A stretch of DNA of 64,000 nucleotides from Hyperoodon ampullatus (GCA_949752795.1 OX457062.1:96709777-96773776); one strand, 5' to 3'. Positions 1 to 34,000 are shown, counted from the stretch's first letter. Notes: generated by a model not told the origin, from the letters alone. Numbers and translations are program-made.

Positions 1-379
1 GCCATTCAGACATCCAATAACCATTTACTGAACACCTACCATGGGTCAGGCACTGTGCTGTCACGGCCACAAGCCTGATAACGCTCCAGCTCAACCTAGT
101 TGTGAAGCCAAATATGTAAATACATGATTATATAGTGTGTTAAGTGCATTAAGGGAAGTATCAGAAAATACGACAGGACACAAAGGCGAGGGCAATTAAC
201 CCTACTTTGGAAGATCAGGAAAAGCACTTCAGAGTAGAGGACCATGGAGACGGTTCTTGAAGGATAAGCAGGAGCTCACCAGGATAAGGGAGTAAGGTTA
301 TTTAAGGCAGAAGACACAGCTTACACAAAGGCAAAGAGGCAGAAGAGAGTATACGGCAGGTGCAGAGAATTAATGATGA

Positions 380-640
380 CAACAAAAGCTTATATTCACT
401 GAACACTTCCTATGTTCCAAGAACTGTACTAATGCTATATATACATCATCACACCTCATCCTCTCTGCTAAGCAGAAATTATGATCCCCATTTTTCAAAA
501 GAGAAAACTGAGGCTCAGCAAGTTTTCAAAAAGTTTTTTAAACTTGCCCAAGGTTTCACAGCTAGTAAATGGCACAGCAGAACATGCATGCACCCACATC
601 CATCTGACTCCAAAGCCTTGAGCTCTTAACCACTCTGACG
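380..640 (-). repeat. MIR SINE, antisense
   Basis: The order 'ctgaacacttcctatgttcc', then 'gagaaaactgaggctcagc', then 'cacagctagtaaatggc', then 'gctcttaaccact' is the standard reverse-strand MIR layout. The copy is old and diverged. Confidence 0.75.
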
Positions 641-906
641 TGACCGGCGCACAAGAGACAATGGCAAGAGAGAGGTCTACCATGGAAGGCAAGGAGCACA
701 TAATAAAAGGCTTGGGAGGATGAGGCTATATCCTGACATGATGAGGAACCATCACAAGATTTCACAAAGGAGGCTGGCCTGATCAGACCTGTAGTTTAGA
801 AACGATTCTGACAGCTGTGTGAGAACTAATTGGAGGAGGGCAAGAAAAGACGCGGAGGGACCACTTAGAAAGGTATCCTCAAAACACAGGCAAGAAATTA
901 TGAACT

Positions 907-1026
907 AGGGACTTCCCTGGCGGTCCAGTGGTTAAGACTCTGTGCTTCCAATGAAGTGGGCACTGGTTCGATCCCTGGTTGGGGAACTAAGATCCCCATG
1001 GTGGCCAAAGGAAAAAAAAAAAAAAG
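907..1026 (+). mobile_element. CHRS-type SINE with perfect 16-bp duplication
   Basis: It starts with 'gggacttccctggcggtcc', carries a tRNA-like B box 'ggttcgatccc' and ends in an A run. The 16-base direct repeat caagaaattatgaact flanks it at 891-906 and 1027-1042 without a mismatch. Confidence 0.92.
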
Positions 1027-2087
1027 CAAGAAATTATGAACTGTCAGTGGCTGTGAGAATGGAAAGGAAGGGCCAGATTCCAGGTGTATTATGAGGCAAA
1101 AGAACAGTACTTGATGTCTGCAGCAGGTAAGGGAGAGGCAGGAGGACAATCAGAGCACTTAAAGCAGTATATTGTGATGATCAGTTCACTTCTATGCCTT
1201 GCCCGATAGCCCCACCTAGCATTCTGCCTAGATATAGGGAATGGCCAACAAATGTTGCTGCATATATTATAATAGATGAATGAATTCCAAGTGCAGACAT
1301 GGCTGACGGAGTGAGTGGGTGAAGTCCTTCACTGAGACAGGAACTACAAAAGAGGAACAGATCTGGGGGACCAGGAAGGATGGGGCGACATTCAGGTGGG
1401 ATGATCGGTAAGCAAGTCGGAGCTCAAGACTCAAGAAAAGAGGTCTGGCGGGAGCCACAGTTTGGGGAGTAACCGTTAAATAGATGGTAACTGAAACTCT
1501 GGGTGAAGTCGCTCAGAGATGGAGTGTAGTGAACAGAAAGTAAGGGCTTGCAAAGGCTGATGAAGGGGGCTGGGTTAGGAAACCCCAGAGAGAGAGGAGT
1601 CGTGGAAGGCAAGTGAGGAGCGCGGTTCCACAAGGAGACGGTAGATTTTTGAATCAATGCAAGGAAAGGAAAAAATATAAACAAAAAACTTACTAACTTC
1701 CGCAGCTGGCCAAAAGACAGCAAAAGGTTGAGCCAGCCCCGATTCGGACATGGGGGGAAGCTTCCCCACAAGAGAAATGTTCAAGCAGGGTTCAGAAGGC
1801 CGGCCTTACACACTAAATCTGAACAGGACAAATAAACGAGCGCCCCTGCTAGCTCACACTCGTGGCCCAGTGCCCGCTCTCACTGCCCCGCCAGCACTCC
1901 AGCCCAGGCCTTTCCGCCACTCAGATTTTGGATAGAGGCGCACTGATCTGGCCGCTCCATCTTCACTTCTTCCTTCAGTTCCCGCCCACACTCATGCACA
2001 TCCCGCTCGGCGGCACACGAGTGTGCCTCGACTTTCCCGCTTCCCTCCCTTCCCAGCCACCCAACCCTCCCTCCAGGGGGTTCTCAC

Positions 2088-2330
2088 CTGTCCCCCACCC
2101 CGGGAGGCTCTGGGCGCTAGCTCGCGGCTCTGCGCAGCTTCCCCAGCACCACCCGGGCTCCCAGCTTCCAGGGACGCCGGGGTGTTGCCCTGCAGCGGTC
2201 AATAACCACTTCCGGAAAGCGTACGAACCTAGCAACTGAGAGTCCCGCCTCTACCCAGAATCAAAAGGTCGCCGAATGAGAGCCCTGTCATCGGATTGGT
2301 TAAAGTTCCCGTCGGATCACAGAGGCGATG
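2088..2330 (-). other. CEP164: probable non-coding first exon, presumed CEP164
   Basis: Read on the minus strand, a GC-rich transcript-like segment runs from the CCAAT/ETS promoter block to a good donor (GACAG followed by gtgaga; last exon base 2088). There is no convincing start codon with a long frame, so the exon would be 5' UTR. CEP164, a distal-appendage centriole protein needed for ciliogenesis, is the gene next to BACE1 in human and is transcribed divergently from it, which fits the strand seen here. The exact start site is unknown. An unannotated promoter or lncRNA is the alternative. Confidence 0.5.
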
Positions 2331-2370
2331 TGCACGTTTTCCCATTGCATGATGGGAGAGGTAGTCCAGT
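2200..2370 (-). promoter_or_regulatory. TATA-less promoter with CCAAT, ETS and ZNF143-like sites
   Basis: A compact GC-rich promoter for the minus-strand gene. It contains an ETS/GABP-type site (cacttccgg, 2207-2215), an imperfect RFX X-box-like pair (CGAACC-T-AGCAAC, 2224-2236), an inverted CCAAT box (attgg, 2295-2299) and, on the minus strand, a ZNF143/SBS-like ACTACCTCTCCCATCATGCA (2346-2365). This is the usual layout of a housekeeping promoter. An X-box would suit a ciliary gene, but the left half-site is poor. Confidence 0.6.
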
Positions 2371-2652
2371 ATAGTTGATGGGGCTCCGCAAGGGGTTAAA
2401 AGAGAGTCAGAATTTAGCTATGAGGGGAATTTCTTCCCGGGCAGGAAAGGATCATTCAGAGTATCGACAGTAACGTGACTTACCTAAGACAATCTTTTGG
2501 TCATCATTTTTAGTAGCATGATGAACATCAGGTGAATAATATACTGATCCTCAATAATCAACCCACCGAGGCTTTAATAAACAAAAGAAAGACTCCCATT
2601 TGCTATGACTAAATCGGTTAGTACCCGCTCAGGAGTTAAGAGACCACTGTCC

Positions 2653-2951
2653 GGGCTTCCATGGCGGTGCAGTGGTTGAGAATCCGCCTGCCAATGCAGG
2701 GGACACGGGTTCGAGCCCTGGTCTGGGAAGATCCCACATGCCGCCGAGCAACTGGGCCCGTGAGCCACAACTACTGAGCCTGTGTGTCTGGAGCCTGTGC
2801 TCCGCGACAAGAGAGGCCACGACAGTGAGAGGCCCGCGCACCGCGATGAAGAGTGACCCCCGCTCGCCGCAACTAGAGAAAACCCTTGCACAGAAACGAA
2901 GACCTAACACAGCCAAAAATATAAATAAATTAATTAATTTTAAAAAAAAAG
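2653..2951 (+). mobile_element. CHR-2-type SINE
   Basis: Head 'cgggcttccatggcggtgc', B box 'gggttcgagccc', A-rich end. Flanked by near-identical copies of gagaccactgtcc (about 2640-2652) and gagaccacggtcc (2953-2965). Confidence 0.88.
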
Positions 2952-3030
2952 AGAGACCACGGTCCATCTTTTTTACCAGAGGGCAGGGCTCAGGCAAGAA
3001 GGGTATAATAATATCTGTCATAACTATTTA

Positions 3031-3369
3031 TTTTTTAAAATTTATTTATTTATTCATTTATTTAATTTTGGGCTGCACTGGTTCTTCGCTGCTGCACGCG
3101 GGTTTTCTCTAATTGCTGAGCGCGGGAGGCCACTCTTTTTTTGCTTTGCGTGGGCTTCTCATTGCGGTGGCTTCTCTTCTTGTGGAGCACGGGCTCTAGG
3201 CGCACGGGCTCAGTAGTTGTGGCTCGCAGGCTCTAGAGCGCAGGCTCAGTAGTTGTGGCGCACGGGCTTAGTTGCTCTGCGGCATATAGGATCTTCCCGG
3301 ACCAGGGCTCGAACCCGTGCTGCCTCCATTGGCAGGCGGATTCTTAACCACTGCGCCACCTGGGAAGCT
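3031..3369 (-). mobile_element. CHR-2-type SINE, antisense
   Basis: A T-rich start, then the antisense CHR body, ending 'cgccacctgggaagctg'. Short imperfect duplication gtcataact / gacataact on the flanks. Confidence 0.85.
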
Positions 3370-4635
3370 GTGACATAACTTTTTCCAATAGTCTATTTAA
3401 GAAGGAAAAAATGACAGTGTGTAGCCCCTCCACAAACCCTGCCTGGCAGAAGGGTTACTACTAATATAATTTAAAAGGCTTTAGTTTTGTTTGCACGAGG
3501 GCAAATCTTCCTTTCTCTTACACGTCCTCAACCTCCAGGAGAAGTTAAGAGCGGCAAAGACAGCTCTGACCATTAAATTAATGGGAAAACTGGGGAGCAG
3601 AAAAGTGAAGAAATTAGTCATTTGGGGAGGAGGATGGAGCGCCTGGAGCAGCTCCTGGCAGGCTCCGTCGTGGGGACGCGACTGGCTCCTGCTAAGTCCT
3701 GAAACTAGTCCCAGCACCACTCAGGGCCTGATCCCAGGATGAGGAACTCAGACTGCTGTTCCCGTGGATCCCAAAGCAGACATCCAGAAGGTATTCCTCA
3801 TGTTTAACGTCAAGTCTTTTCTGTGGCAGTTCTGCCTGTACTTCCTTTTTGCTGCCTGCAGAGGACAAATCATTGCTCCCCCTTGCTCTCCACACACCTT
3901 AAAAGTCTCACAGAGGAGCCAAGGGAGCAGACTGGGAAGGACACTGAGAGCTCACCAGTTCATCCGCCACAGACCTTGCACAAAATCAGGGTTCAAAAAA
4001 CCATTTGCAGATTTTATCCCCCTGTCTGAAAACTTGCAATCAATCTGGTTGACATTAATTGCCATCAAAATTCTTACCTTTTGTTCCTTAGGTCCCTTGC
4101 TCTCTAATGTGGAGAGGTAATAAAATAAGGGTTACTATGGGATTAATGAGGTTACTCCACACAGATAAGCAATTTGCATTTTATCAGGTTTCCCTATAGA
4201 CTTGTACTTAGAAATGCAAACTAATTTTTAAATGCCCTTAGGCAAACATAATTAAGAAAGCAAGTCTTTGGGGGAAAATAACAAAAATGACCCACCAATT
4301 GATATGCCAGTAATATACCCAATGAGTGAGGAAGAGAAACTGAGAATTTCACACATTGTAGATTATCTTTTGCCATCAGGAAAGAGCATTTAGGCGTGAT
4401 TTTTTTAAAGATGGGGGAGGAAAAAACCAAATCAGTCTCAACTATGCCCTACCCCCAGGTCAGAAATTTTACTGTTATAACTTTTTCTCGTCTTTTCATC
4501 CTGTTTACTTGTAAAATACAGAAAACCATCCACATAATAAGAAAGACAAACACTCAATCCCACCATTTTTTTCAAAAGATGTGAAATGTTCTTTCTATAC
4601 CTTCAATTCACCTTATTTAAAATGGCAAATTGGGA

Positions 4636-4968
4636 GGACTTCCCTGGTGGCGCAGTGGTTAAGAATCTGCCTGCCAATGCAGTGGAACACGGATTTGAGC
4701 CCTGGTCCGGGAAGATCCCACATGCCGCAGAGCAACTAAGCCCGTGCGCCACAACTACTGAGCCCACGTGCCACAACTACTAAACCTGCACTCTAGAGCC
4801 CGCGAGCCACAACTGCTGAAGCCTATGCACCTAGATCCTGTGCTCTGCAGCAAGAGAAGCCACCACAATGAGAAGCACGTGGGCCGCAACTAGAGAAAGC
4901 CCGCACACAGCAACGAAGACCCAACGCGGCCAAAAACAAATAAATAAATAGGTAAGTTTATTAAAAAA
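4636..4968 (+). mobile_element. CHR-2-type SINE
   Basis: Full-length head 'gacttccctggtggcgcag', tandem 'ccacaactactgagcc' body units and an A-rich tail. Flanks repeat aaatggcaaattg / aaattgcaaattg. Confidence 0.88.
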
Positions 4969-5397
4969 AAATTGCAAATTGCCCTTCCATCTTCCTTCTC
5001 TGCTTTATTTTCCCCATTGCACATATCACCATCTGAAATACAATGTATTTTATTTCTTTATTGTCTGTTTCCCTGCATTAAAATGTAAGCTACATGAAGA
5101 TAAGGATGCTGTTTATTTTATTTATTGTTGTGTCCACAGTGCCTAAAACAGCCTTTAACATGTATTAGGCTTTCAACGCATTTGCTGAATGAATGAATGA
5201 GCAGAAGAAGGAAGGAAGGAATTCCACACTTCAGAGGAAACCACTGTCGACATCTGGGTTCCCACCTTTGCTGAAGGCTTTTTAATTCTTATGCAGATAT
5301 AAATTTATATGCATACATGTATATGCACATGTGCATACTTTTTAATTTTTATAGAAATGAGATCATAATGTACATATTGTTCTACAATGGGCTTTCT

Positions 5398-5515
5398 TTT
5401 TTTTTGGCTTCACCATGCAGCATGCAGGATCTTAGTTCCCCGACCAGGGGATCCAACCCGTGCTCCCTGCAGTGGAAGCACAGAGTCTTAACCACTGGAC
5501 CACCAAGGAAGTCCC
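5398..5515 (-). mobile_element. CHRS-type SINE, antisense
   Basis: T run, then 'ggatcttagttccccgacc', ending 'ccaccaaggaagtccc', the reverse complement of the CHRS head. Confidence 0.85.
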
Positions 5516-5922
5516 TGTGCTTTTTTCATTGAACATGTCATAAACATCTTCCAAGGTGAGTTCATAAGAAGTTACTCCATTCTTTATAATGGTTACATAA
5601 GATTCAATTGATTGAATGTCTCATGTCCCTATTGGTAATCTTTTTTTTTTTTTTTGCTTCCAGAGTTTTGATGTTGTACACAGTGCTGAAATACTGTTGG
5701 ATTTTTGTTGGATAGGATCCTAGAAGTGACACGCTCAGAGTTTACATTTTTTACATTTTAATAGACATTGCCAAATTTCTCTCTAAAAATGGAATAATTT
5801 ACAGTCCAACCAACACCTTCACCAACACCAAATACTACCAATGTGAGAGGCAAAAAAAATTCTGATGATGTTATCTAAATATTGTTTTAATTGTGTTTTT
5901 TCACTATTGATGACTTTTTTAA

Positions 5923-6086
5923 AAATATTGATTTACTTATTTATTTGGCTGTGCCAGGTCTTAGTTGTGGCATGTGGGATCTTTTAGTTGCAGCATGCGG
6001 GATCTAGTTCCCCAACCAGGGGTCGAACCTGGGCCCCCTGAATTGGGAGTGCGGAGTCTTAGCCACTGGACCACCTGGGAAGTCCC
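5923..6086 (-). mobile_element. CHRS-type SINE, antisense
   Basis: Contains 'tagttccccaaccagggg' and ends 'ccacctgggaagtccct'. The 5' part has an extra partial repeat of the 'cttagttgtggcatgtggg' unit. Confidence 0.8.
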
Positions 6087-6334
6087 TCTTTCGCTATTAA
6101 TGAAGTTGAACTTTTTTCATATATTTAGTGGACATTTGAATTTCTATCAAATACCTGTTCACATTCTTTGTTCATTTTTCCCCAAGTTGTTGGTGGCAGG
6201 TGGGGTGGGGGGCGGTTATTGACTTGTAAAAGCTCTTTGTATATTATAGACATTTACCCTTTGTCTCTTTATTGTGCGACAAATGTCTCCTAGTCTGTGA
6301 CTTATCTTTTATCTTTGTAAATGTCATTTTTCTC

Positions 6335-6565
6335 AGAAGTTGTAGTGGTAATAACACTAATAGCTAACCTTTATTGAGCATTTACAATGTGCTAGACACC
6401 ATTCTAAGTGCCTTACATGGAGTATCTCATTTAATTCCTACATTACAAAGTATGTACTATTGTTATCCCCTTTTCTCAAATAAGAAAATTGAGACACAGA
6501 AAGAATAAGTAACTAGCATGGGGTATCCCAGTTACTAAGTGGCAGAAACAGAATTGGAATACTGG
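6335..6565 (-). repeat. MIR SINE, antisense
   Basis: Contains 'ctaacctttattgagc', 'caatgtgctagacacc' and 'aaattgagacacagaaag' in the reverse MIR order. Confidence 0.75.
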
Positions 6566-7162
6566 AAGCCTGATTCTACAGAAGTTTAAAAAATTTTAGT
6601 CAAGCCTGTCCATGTTTTAAAAAATATCTTCTGAGTTTTGTTAGAACTTCTTCAATATAAGATTTTTTAAATATTCTATTTTTTTCTGTAGTTTTATTTT
6701 TAATGTTAAGCTCTTTGACCTATCTGGAGTTTATTTGTAGATGAGTTAGGGATTTAGTTTTCTTTCCTCCCAAAAGGTAGCCAGTTGTCCCAACAACAGT
6801 TATTGAATAAATGTATCTATTTCCCTCTAATATGAACGCCATCTTTATCATATACAAAATTCCCATACATATATTGATCTATTGATTTTTATTGTTTAAC
6901 CTGTGTCTAATCACCGTATTGGTTAGGATATTTCTATCCATATTATATAATCTGCAAATAATAATCCTTTGCTTTCTAATATTTTCTCCATTTTCTCATC
7001 TTATTGAGTTAGCTAGACTGATCTAAGCTATGTGGGATAAGAGTAGTGATAATGACCTTCTCTTTCCTAAGCCTGACTTTAATGGTAATAACTTTAGCCT
7101 GTCACTATTATGTTTTCTATGATTTTCTGTTATCTTGTTTAGGAAGTTTCCCCTTGGTTTTT

Positions 7163-7484
7163 CGTGGGGTTTTTTGTTTTTGTTTTTGTTTTATTTTTGG
7201 CTGCGTTGGGTCTTCTCTCTGCGCGCGGGGCTTTCTCTAGTTGCAGCGAGCAGGGGCTACTCTTCGTCGCAGTGCGCGGGCTTCTCATTGCGGTGGCTTC
7301 TCTTGTTATGGAGCACGGGCTCTAGGCGCGCAAGCCTCAGTAGTTGTGGCACATGGGCTCAGTAGCTGTGGCTCGCGGGCTTAGTTGCTCCGCGGCATGT
7401 GGGATCTTCCCGGACCAGGGCTCGAACCCCTGTCTCCTGCATTGGCAGGCAGAATCTTAACCACTGCGCCACCAGGGAAGTCCC
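7163..7484 (-). mobile_element. CHR-2-type SINE, antisense
   Basis: Antisense CHR-2 from 'tttttggctgcgttgggtc' to 'ccaccagggaagtccc'. Flanked by ccccttggttttt at about 7150-7162 and again at 7486-7498. Confidence 0.9.
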
Positions 7485-8369
7485 TCCCCTTGGTTTTTAT
7501 CAGAAGGACTGCTGAATTTTAACAGCAGCTTTCCATATTTGATAAATAATATGTTGACATAATCATATGGCTTTTCTCCTTCAAGCTATTTTAGCTCTAA
7601 AGCTTTTCGTTTTAAGCTCTTACCTATTAACATAAAGATACTTCTTGGAGTGATAACACTTTAAAGCTGACAACAGCCACTTACCCTCAGCTCACAGACA
7701 GCACAGAAATCTGGATGGGCTTGAAGATTCACAGAATCTGGGGTGGAGGTCAGGGCAGGTAGAGCACCAAAGGCACAAAAGGATTCAGCTGAGAGAAGCC
7801 CCAACTGGCTCTCACCTGCCTGCAGATCGCAGGCTCCAGTGAAGGCGGACGGCCCCCTGCACTTTCCCCTTTGCCCTTGCTTATTCCTTTGGCTGCGTAG
7901 AATACCCTTCTATCCCCCTTACTCTTGCTTCGCAAATCTCTGCTCTTAGAAATTCCACCCATTCTTTAAGGTTCAAATTAAATACCACCTCCTCCCGCTG
8001 AGTCTTCCCAGACCCCCCCAGACGTCCCCCAAATCCCTGCTCCTTAATTCCCCATCATTTTGTGCAGTGCATATGCATTTTATTTCTCTCTGTAGCCCCA
8101 GGGCCTGGCAGCGTGCCTGGCATACAGTGGGTGCTCCAGAAATGCCCAATGAAAGGCTGACGGAACAAGAGAGGTCTGCCACCACTCCATCCCGATGGCC
8201 CTTCCCATCCTGCCAGCGTCCTGCAGGGTGGACTCCATCTCGGCAGAGGGCATCCCAGACCCCTCACCATCCCCGGAAGCCGGGCTGCCTGCCATGGGAA
8301 GACTACACTTCCCAGCGATCCCAGGGAAAAGCGAAAACCCTTTGGCTTTGACAGCCGCTGCCACAAGTC

Positions 8370-29679
<21,310 letters not shown>

Positions 29680-31493
29680 GGAGGCCCACGGGCAGAAGAG
29701 AGAGATCCCCCTGGACCACATCTGGTGGTTCGCTCTGGTCACAAGGAGGAGACACAGATGGCACCTGGGGCCAGAGCACCTCAAGACCCTCACCCACCCA
29801 GAAATGCCTCTGCCTTGACAGAAAAGGAAAAGCTGGCAAGGTGGGTTGCAGGGACTGCACCTGTAGGAACCAGGAGAGGGAAGAAAGAAGTGCTCTGATG
29901 GCGGGAATACTCTTGGTCACCTCAAACTTGAGTTGGGAAATTCTGCTGCTTGAAACTTCAGCCCTGAACCTTTGTCCACCATCCCTTTAGATTCTCCAAC
30001 CCAAAGTATTCTTCTTTTCTTAGTTCCAGAAGTAAGGTGACCCCAGCGTATGTCTCTGCAGTACCCTAGCAGAGAAAGGGCCAATCTTGTTTCCCTGCTG
30101 GCCACAGTCAGCGGGAACGGACGCACCGTTTGCTGTTTGCTTTAGAGATAGGGACTGTATAGACAAGCCTATAACATTGGTGCAAAGACTGCCTCTTGAA
30201 TTAAAAAATAATTTAAAAATAATTTGTACAAATAATTTGTACAAATGGGGGTGGCTGGACGAGGAGAAGGAGAGGGAGTGCAAAGACAGGGAAGCTGGGA
30301 TCAAAGCGAGGCAAGGCCAGAACATGACCGCCCGCCCGTCCCAGTTTTACACGGCATCTCCAAGATAGAATCCCACCTTCTAAGACGGGTGCTGCTTCCC
30401 AACGTCTTCTTTTCTGTGGTCGCAGCCTGACCAAAAGTACGATGGGAAGGAGGGCTTCTCTAGCCAAAAAGCTCTTTTTAACTCTCTTAAAGGAAAAGTG
30501 CCCGCTCAAAGGTTCCATCTAACAAATGAATTCCTACCTTATTAACTCCTTGTCCCTACCTGAACCTTCTACTCTACACGTGACTGGTAGCACTGAAACA
30601 TCCCGAACCCTGGAAGCCCCAGGTGCCCTATGGGAAAGCAGCCGGAATAGAGCAAATATAACAAGGCTGCACTTTGTCTTCCTGGCTACCTATTCACCCC
30701 CTCCCCCAGTCCTATTCCTCCAGAGCTTTGTAGCTGAGGTGCTAAGAATAGATAGGAAACCTCTCCTATCTAATCCTTGAAAGCAGACTTCTGAAGATTC
30801 ATTCAGCAGGTATAGAGTTGATGCCCTGTACCCCCTGCCTGGATTTCTTCCTGTTCAGCTGTAAGTGGTAGTAAGATCTTGACATAATACAGAGCAGTTT
30901 CATTGCCTTCTCCCTGTCTCTAAGGTCTCCCTCATTTATTTGGCTAAGGCATCCCACAGTGGCACTAGTATTATACCAAGAATGTCAGGAACACAGGGCT
31001 TTCTGGCTCCACCAGCATTGCATTCAGTAACAAGGCTGCGTGGAAAAAGGATGACAGCCTCCGGGCTTCCTAATTCCCTTCACCACAAGAGCCCCTTGAT
31101 GGAGGCCATCCTTTGCCCCTGTCCTGCTCTTTATTCCCCGCTCCTAACAGTACTTAGGTACCCAGGCTGGTTCTTGGGCTAGACAGTGGGGACCAAGCTC
31201 ATTTCCTCCCGATCAGTTCTCAGCCGGTCGACTATGATACCAGTGTTAATGGGAAGAGCTGCATTTTCTTACTACTTCACTGGATCCTATCCCTCTCTGC
31301 TCAACACACTGCTGCCAGGTATGCGACCCGCACAGTGTAGAATTACCTGATGAGGGAGAGGGAAATACAAAGAGGGCCCCTGGAGATCCTGGCCTCAGCC
31401 AGCTGCCCACAAGCCATAAACCAATAAAACAAGAATACTGCGTCGCAGTTTTTTATCTGAGTCCTCTTCATTCCCACTGCACCTGGTGCTGCT

Positions 31494-31500
31494 TTGGCTG
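31494..31500 (+). promoter_or_regulatory. BACE1: candidate miR-29 seed site
   Basis: TGGTGCT is complementary to the miR-29 seed. BACE1 is an established miR-29 target in human. Seven bases alone are weak evidence. Confidence 0.4.
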
Positions 31501-32796
31501 ACGGGGAACACCCCGTAACCACAGAGACTGACAGGAAGACTGGAGAGACTGTCCACTTCCAGCTTGGAACTTACTGTGTAAATAAACGTCCAGAATTGCT
31601 ACCGTGAAATGAAAATGTCACATTCCACTTTATAATTTCGACCCACGTTGGGGAAAACTGGCTTTTTCCCAGCTCTTTCCAGGGTATAAAACTCAACCCC
31701 TTCCTTAGTAAGTCTCATTGTCCTATTTTTTTCTTTGAAAGAGAAAACTTGTACTTATTTTTCTTTTAACAGTTTCTTCCTTTCTACCCTGAAACCATGA
31801 ACTCTAAAGTGTAAAAAAAAAAAATCTAGACAACAGCTTCTTCCTTGTAAAAATATGTATTCTATATTTCTATTTTTAAATTCTATGCCAGAAAAATGAC
31901 TGTCCCATCTCCGCTCCCTGCATCAGGGGCCTTCCCCGGGGGTCTGCACAGCTTGTACCAGTGCAGGCCAGTGGACAGAGGGAAAAGGGAGAACAAGGGT
32001 GGCCAAGACTTAACTGTTGCTTTCGGATTGATCCTGAACGAGAAAGAGCAAAGAGCGACGATGAGTCCCGGCCCCGACGCACACCCTCCACCACACGGTC
32101 TTCCTGCTGCAGCTGGTTTCCACGGGCTTTCACTAGGAAGCAGTTAAGCCCCCCATCCCCTCCTTTTTTCTCTTTACCCCTTTGGTGTCAAAGATGTGTG
32201 GAAAAGAAACAGGATATTTTTTAGACCCACTTCTAATTTCTATATTTTCATTGGCTACTGAAAAATACTGCAAGTGGCCCAAAGCCTGCTGCAAAGTTAA
32301 GGGGAGATAAAATCTTAAGATCACAAGATAAAAAATGAATCCCCCCCACCAAATGAAAAGAACAAAGGAACCGGTCTTCCATTTTGCCACATTCCCTGTT
32401 CATGATGGCTACCAAACCAGAGTCATTAATATTTCATTAACCAAAGAAAGTGGGTCATCTGACCGCTACAGTGGGGAGTACTCAGGCCATTTCCATCACC
32501 CTACAAGATGCCAAGGAGATCCCAGGAAATCCATTTCCTTACACTGTTGCCAGTCAATAAACCGGGACAAGTAAGACCAGAGAAGAGAAAGAGTATGTTC
32601 ATGAGCTGATAGGCAAGGATGAAAGACAAGGAAGAGTAACATAAACAGAGAGGAGAGAATTATTTGGCTCTGAAAGGAGAAATCTTTGCTACCCTCGTAT
32701 GTACTACTAGTGCGAGTAAGCATTTCCAGGTCCCAGAATGGGAAAAATTCACCTGTTGGTAATATAATCATATCCTTTCCTGGAGCTAATTTTTTT

Positions 32797-32802
32797 TTTA
32801 TT
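32797..32802 (-). terminator. RNF214: candidate RNF214 poly(A) signal
   Basis: TTTATT on the plus strand, AATAAA on the minus. It is the first canonical hexamer downstream of the RNF214 stop codon, about 1.3 kb away. Confidence 0.55.
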
Positions 32803-34000
32803 ACTGCTTAATTTTTACTTGTTTAATTCCAAGAGAGAAGGGAGCTGAAGCCATTTCCATTAGGAGTAAAGATAAAGCGATAGGGAAGGATTCAAAGCTC
32901 TAATAGAAACACAGCTTTCCCAGGTATAAACCTAGAAACTGAAAGCGCTCAATAAGCAGAGGTGAAAAAATGACCTAGTTCCAGATAGCTATCCATAGAA
33001 CAAATGACTTATAAACTTGAAATCTAACCTCCCTTCTTCATAGCACTTTGGTCTCCATTTTTCCCAGGACAGGAAGCAAGTCCCCCATAGCTTTCTTGCT
33101 TCAAAAATTCAAACCCATATCCCAAGATCATCCTGAAAGGAATTTTGCACAGACATCTCCTCACCCCAGTGCCTGCCTGGAACTCACCCAAGGTCACCCA
33201 ACAACTTGGTTGCGAACCAACTGCCTTAACCTTCAAGGGGAGGGGGGATAGCTAGACTAGAAGACCAGAAGTGAAGGGGAAGCGGCGAGGACTTCACAAG
33301 GTTGGTCTGTGAAAGCTTGATCAGAAGCCAAGTCAGTGGTGGAAAGGGATGGCTTGGCCCAGGAAAGACCTGTGGGCTATGCTAGTTTCTAAAGAGATGA
33401 CTATCCAGGAAGTAGGGTGGAGAGGAGTCTGTGGAGGCATGGGGGAAATGGGACCTGGTTATGTTGTTATTCTGGGACTGTGAATTTTGCTGATGTAAAC
33501 AGACTATTCTGGAAACCTAATGTCTATGTACAAATAATGAGTGTTGACACAGTAAAATGTTCAACGAAAAATCCAACTATCAGGGTTATATATTTTTTCC
33601 TCAATCAGTCTCATTTTCTCCATTTGGAGTGGAGGGACTAGAATAGCACTGAGGCTTCCGGAGGCTTTCAATAAGCAAGGCATCTGGCTGGACAGCAGGT
33701 GAGCACCAGGGTTCAAATCGGCATACGTGAGCCTTAAGAAAATGGACTAGAGGCTGAGCCAAGTCAGAGCAGGGTGGCCGTAGAGCAAGAGCAGCTTCCT
33801 AGATGTTTTTATATTGTATCTGAAAACAGCCCTAGGCAGGAATATCATAATTTCAAGGCCAAATTAAATACCATCTTACCTACAATCTGCTTCCCCCAGA
33901 GAAATTGCAAGGTGAGGGGGACAGACCATTTCTGCATAATATACATACTTTCATTTACGAACATCTGAATACAGACTTTCTATACACACATTACCTATAT

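Larger units (their letters stand above)
1..2087 (-). other. CEP164: presumed CEP164 intron 1 (minus strand)
   Basis: If the GC-rich exon at 2088 belongs to CEP164, this stretch is the start of its first intron, beginning with the donor 'gtgaga' read on the minus strand at 2087-2082. It holds an antisense MIR (about 380-640) and a CHRS SINE (907-1026). I see no coding exon: the short open frames have no recognisable protein content. Assignment rests on human gene order recalled from memory, not on coding sequence. Confidence 0.4.
2371..8180. other. intergenic region between presumed CEP164 and BACE1
   Basis: No exon of either neighbour is visible. The region holds CHR SINEs at 2653, 3031, 4636, 5398, 5923 and 7163, an antisense MIR near 6335, and AT-rich diverged DNA between them. 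3380-4600 and 6600-7150 show no recognisable feature. Confidence 0.6.

Noticed and set aside
2586..2940. Tandem direct repeats in several intergenic places as possible CRISPR-like arrays
   Set aside because: They are the internal 'ccacaactactgagcc' units of CHR-2 SINEs in a vertebrate genome.
5940..6090. Possible tRNA genes, because of B-box-like 'ggttcgaaycc' sequences throughout
   Set aside because: Each lies in a CHR or CHRS SINE, which derives from a tRNA but has no intact cloverleaf.
31423..31586. AATAAA at 31423 and 31581 as the only BACE1 end
   Set aside because: They may give shorter forms, but a 1.7-1.9 kb UTR is well below the length recalled for human BACE1, and repeat-free sequence continues to the signal at 34001.
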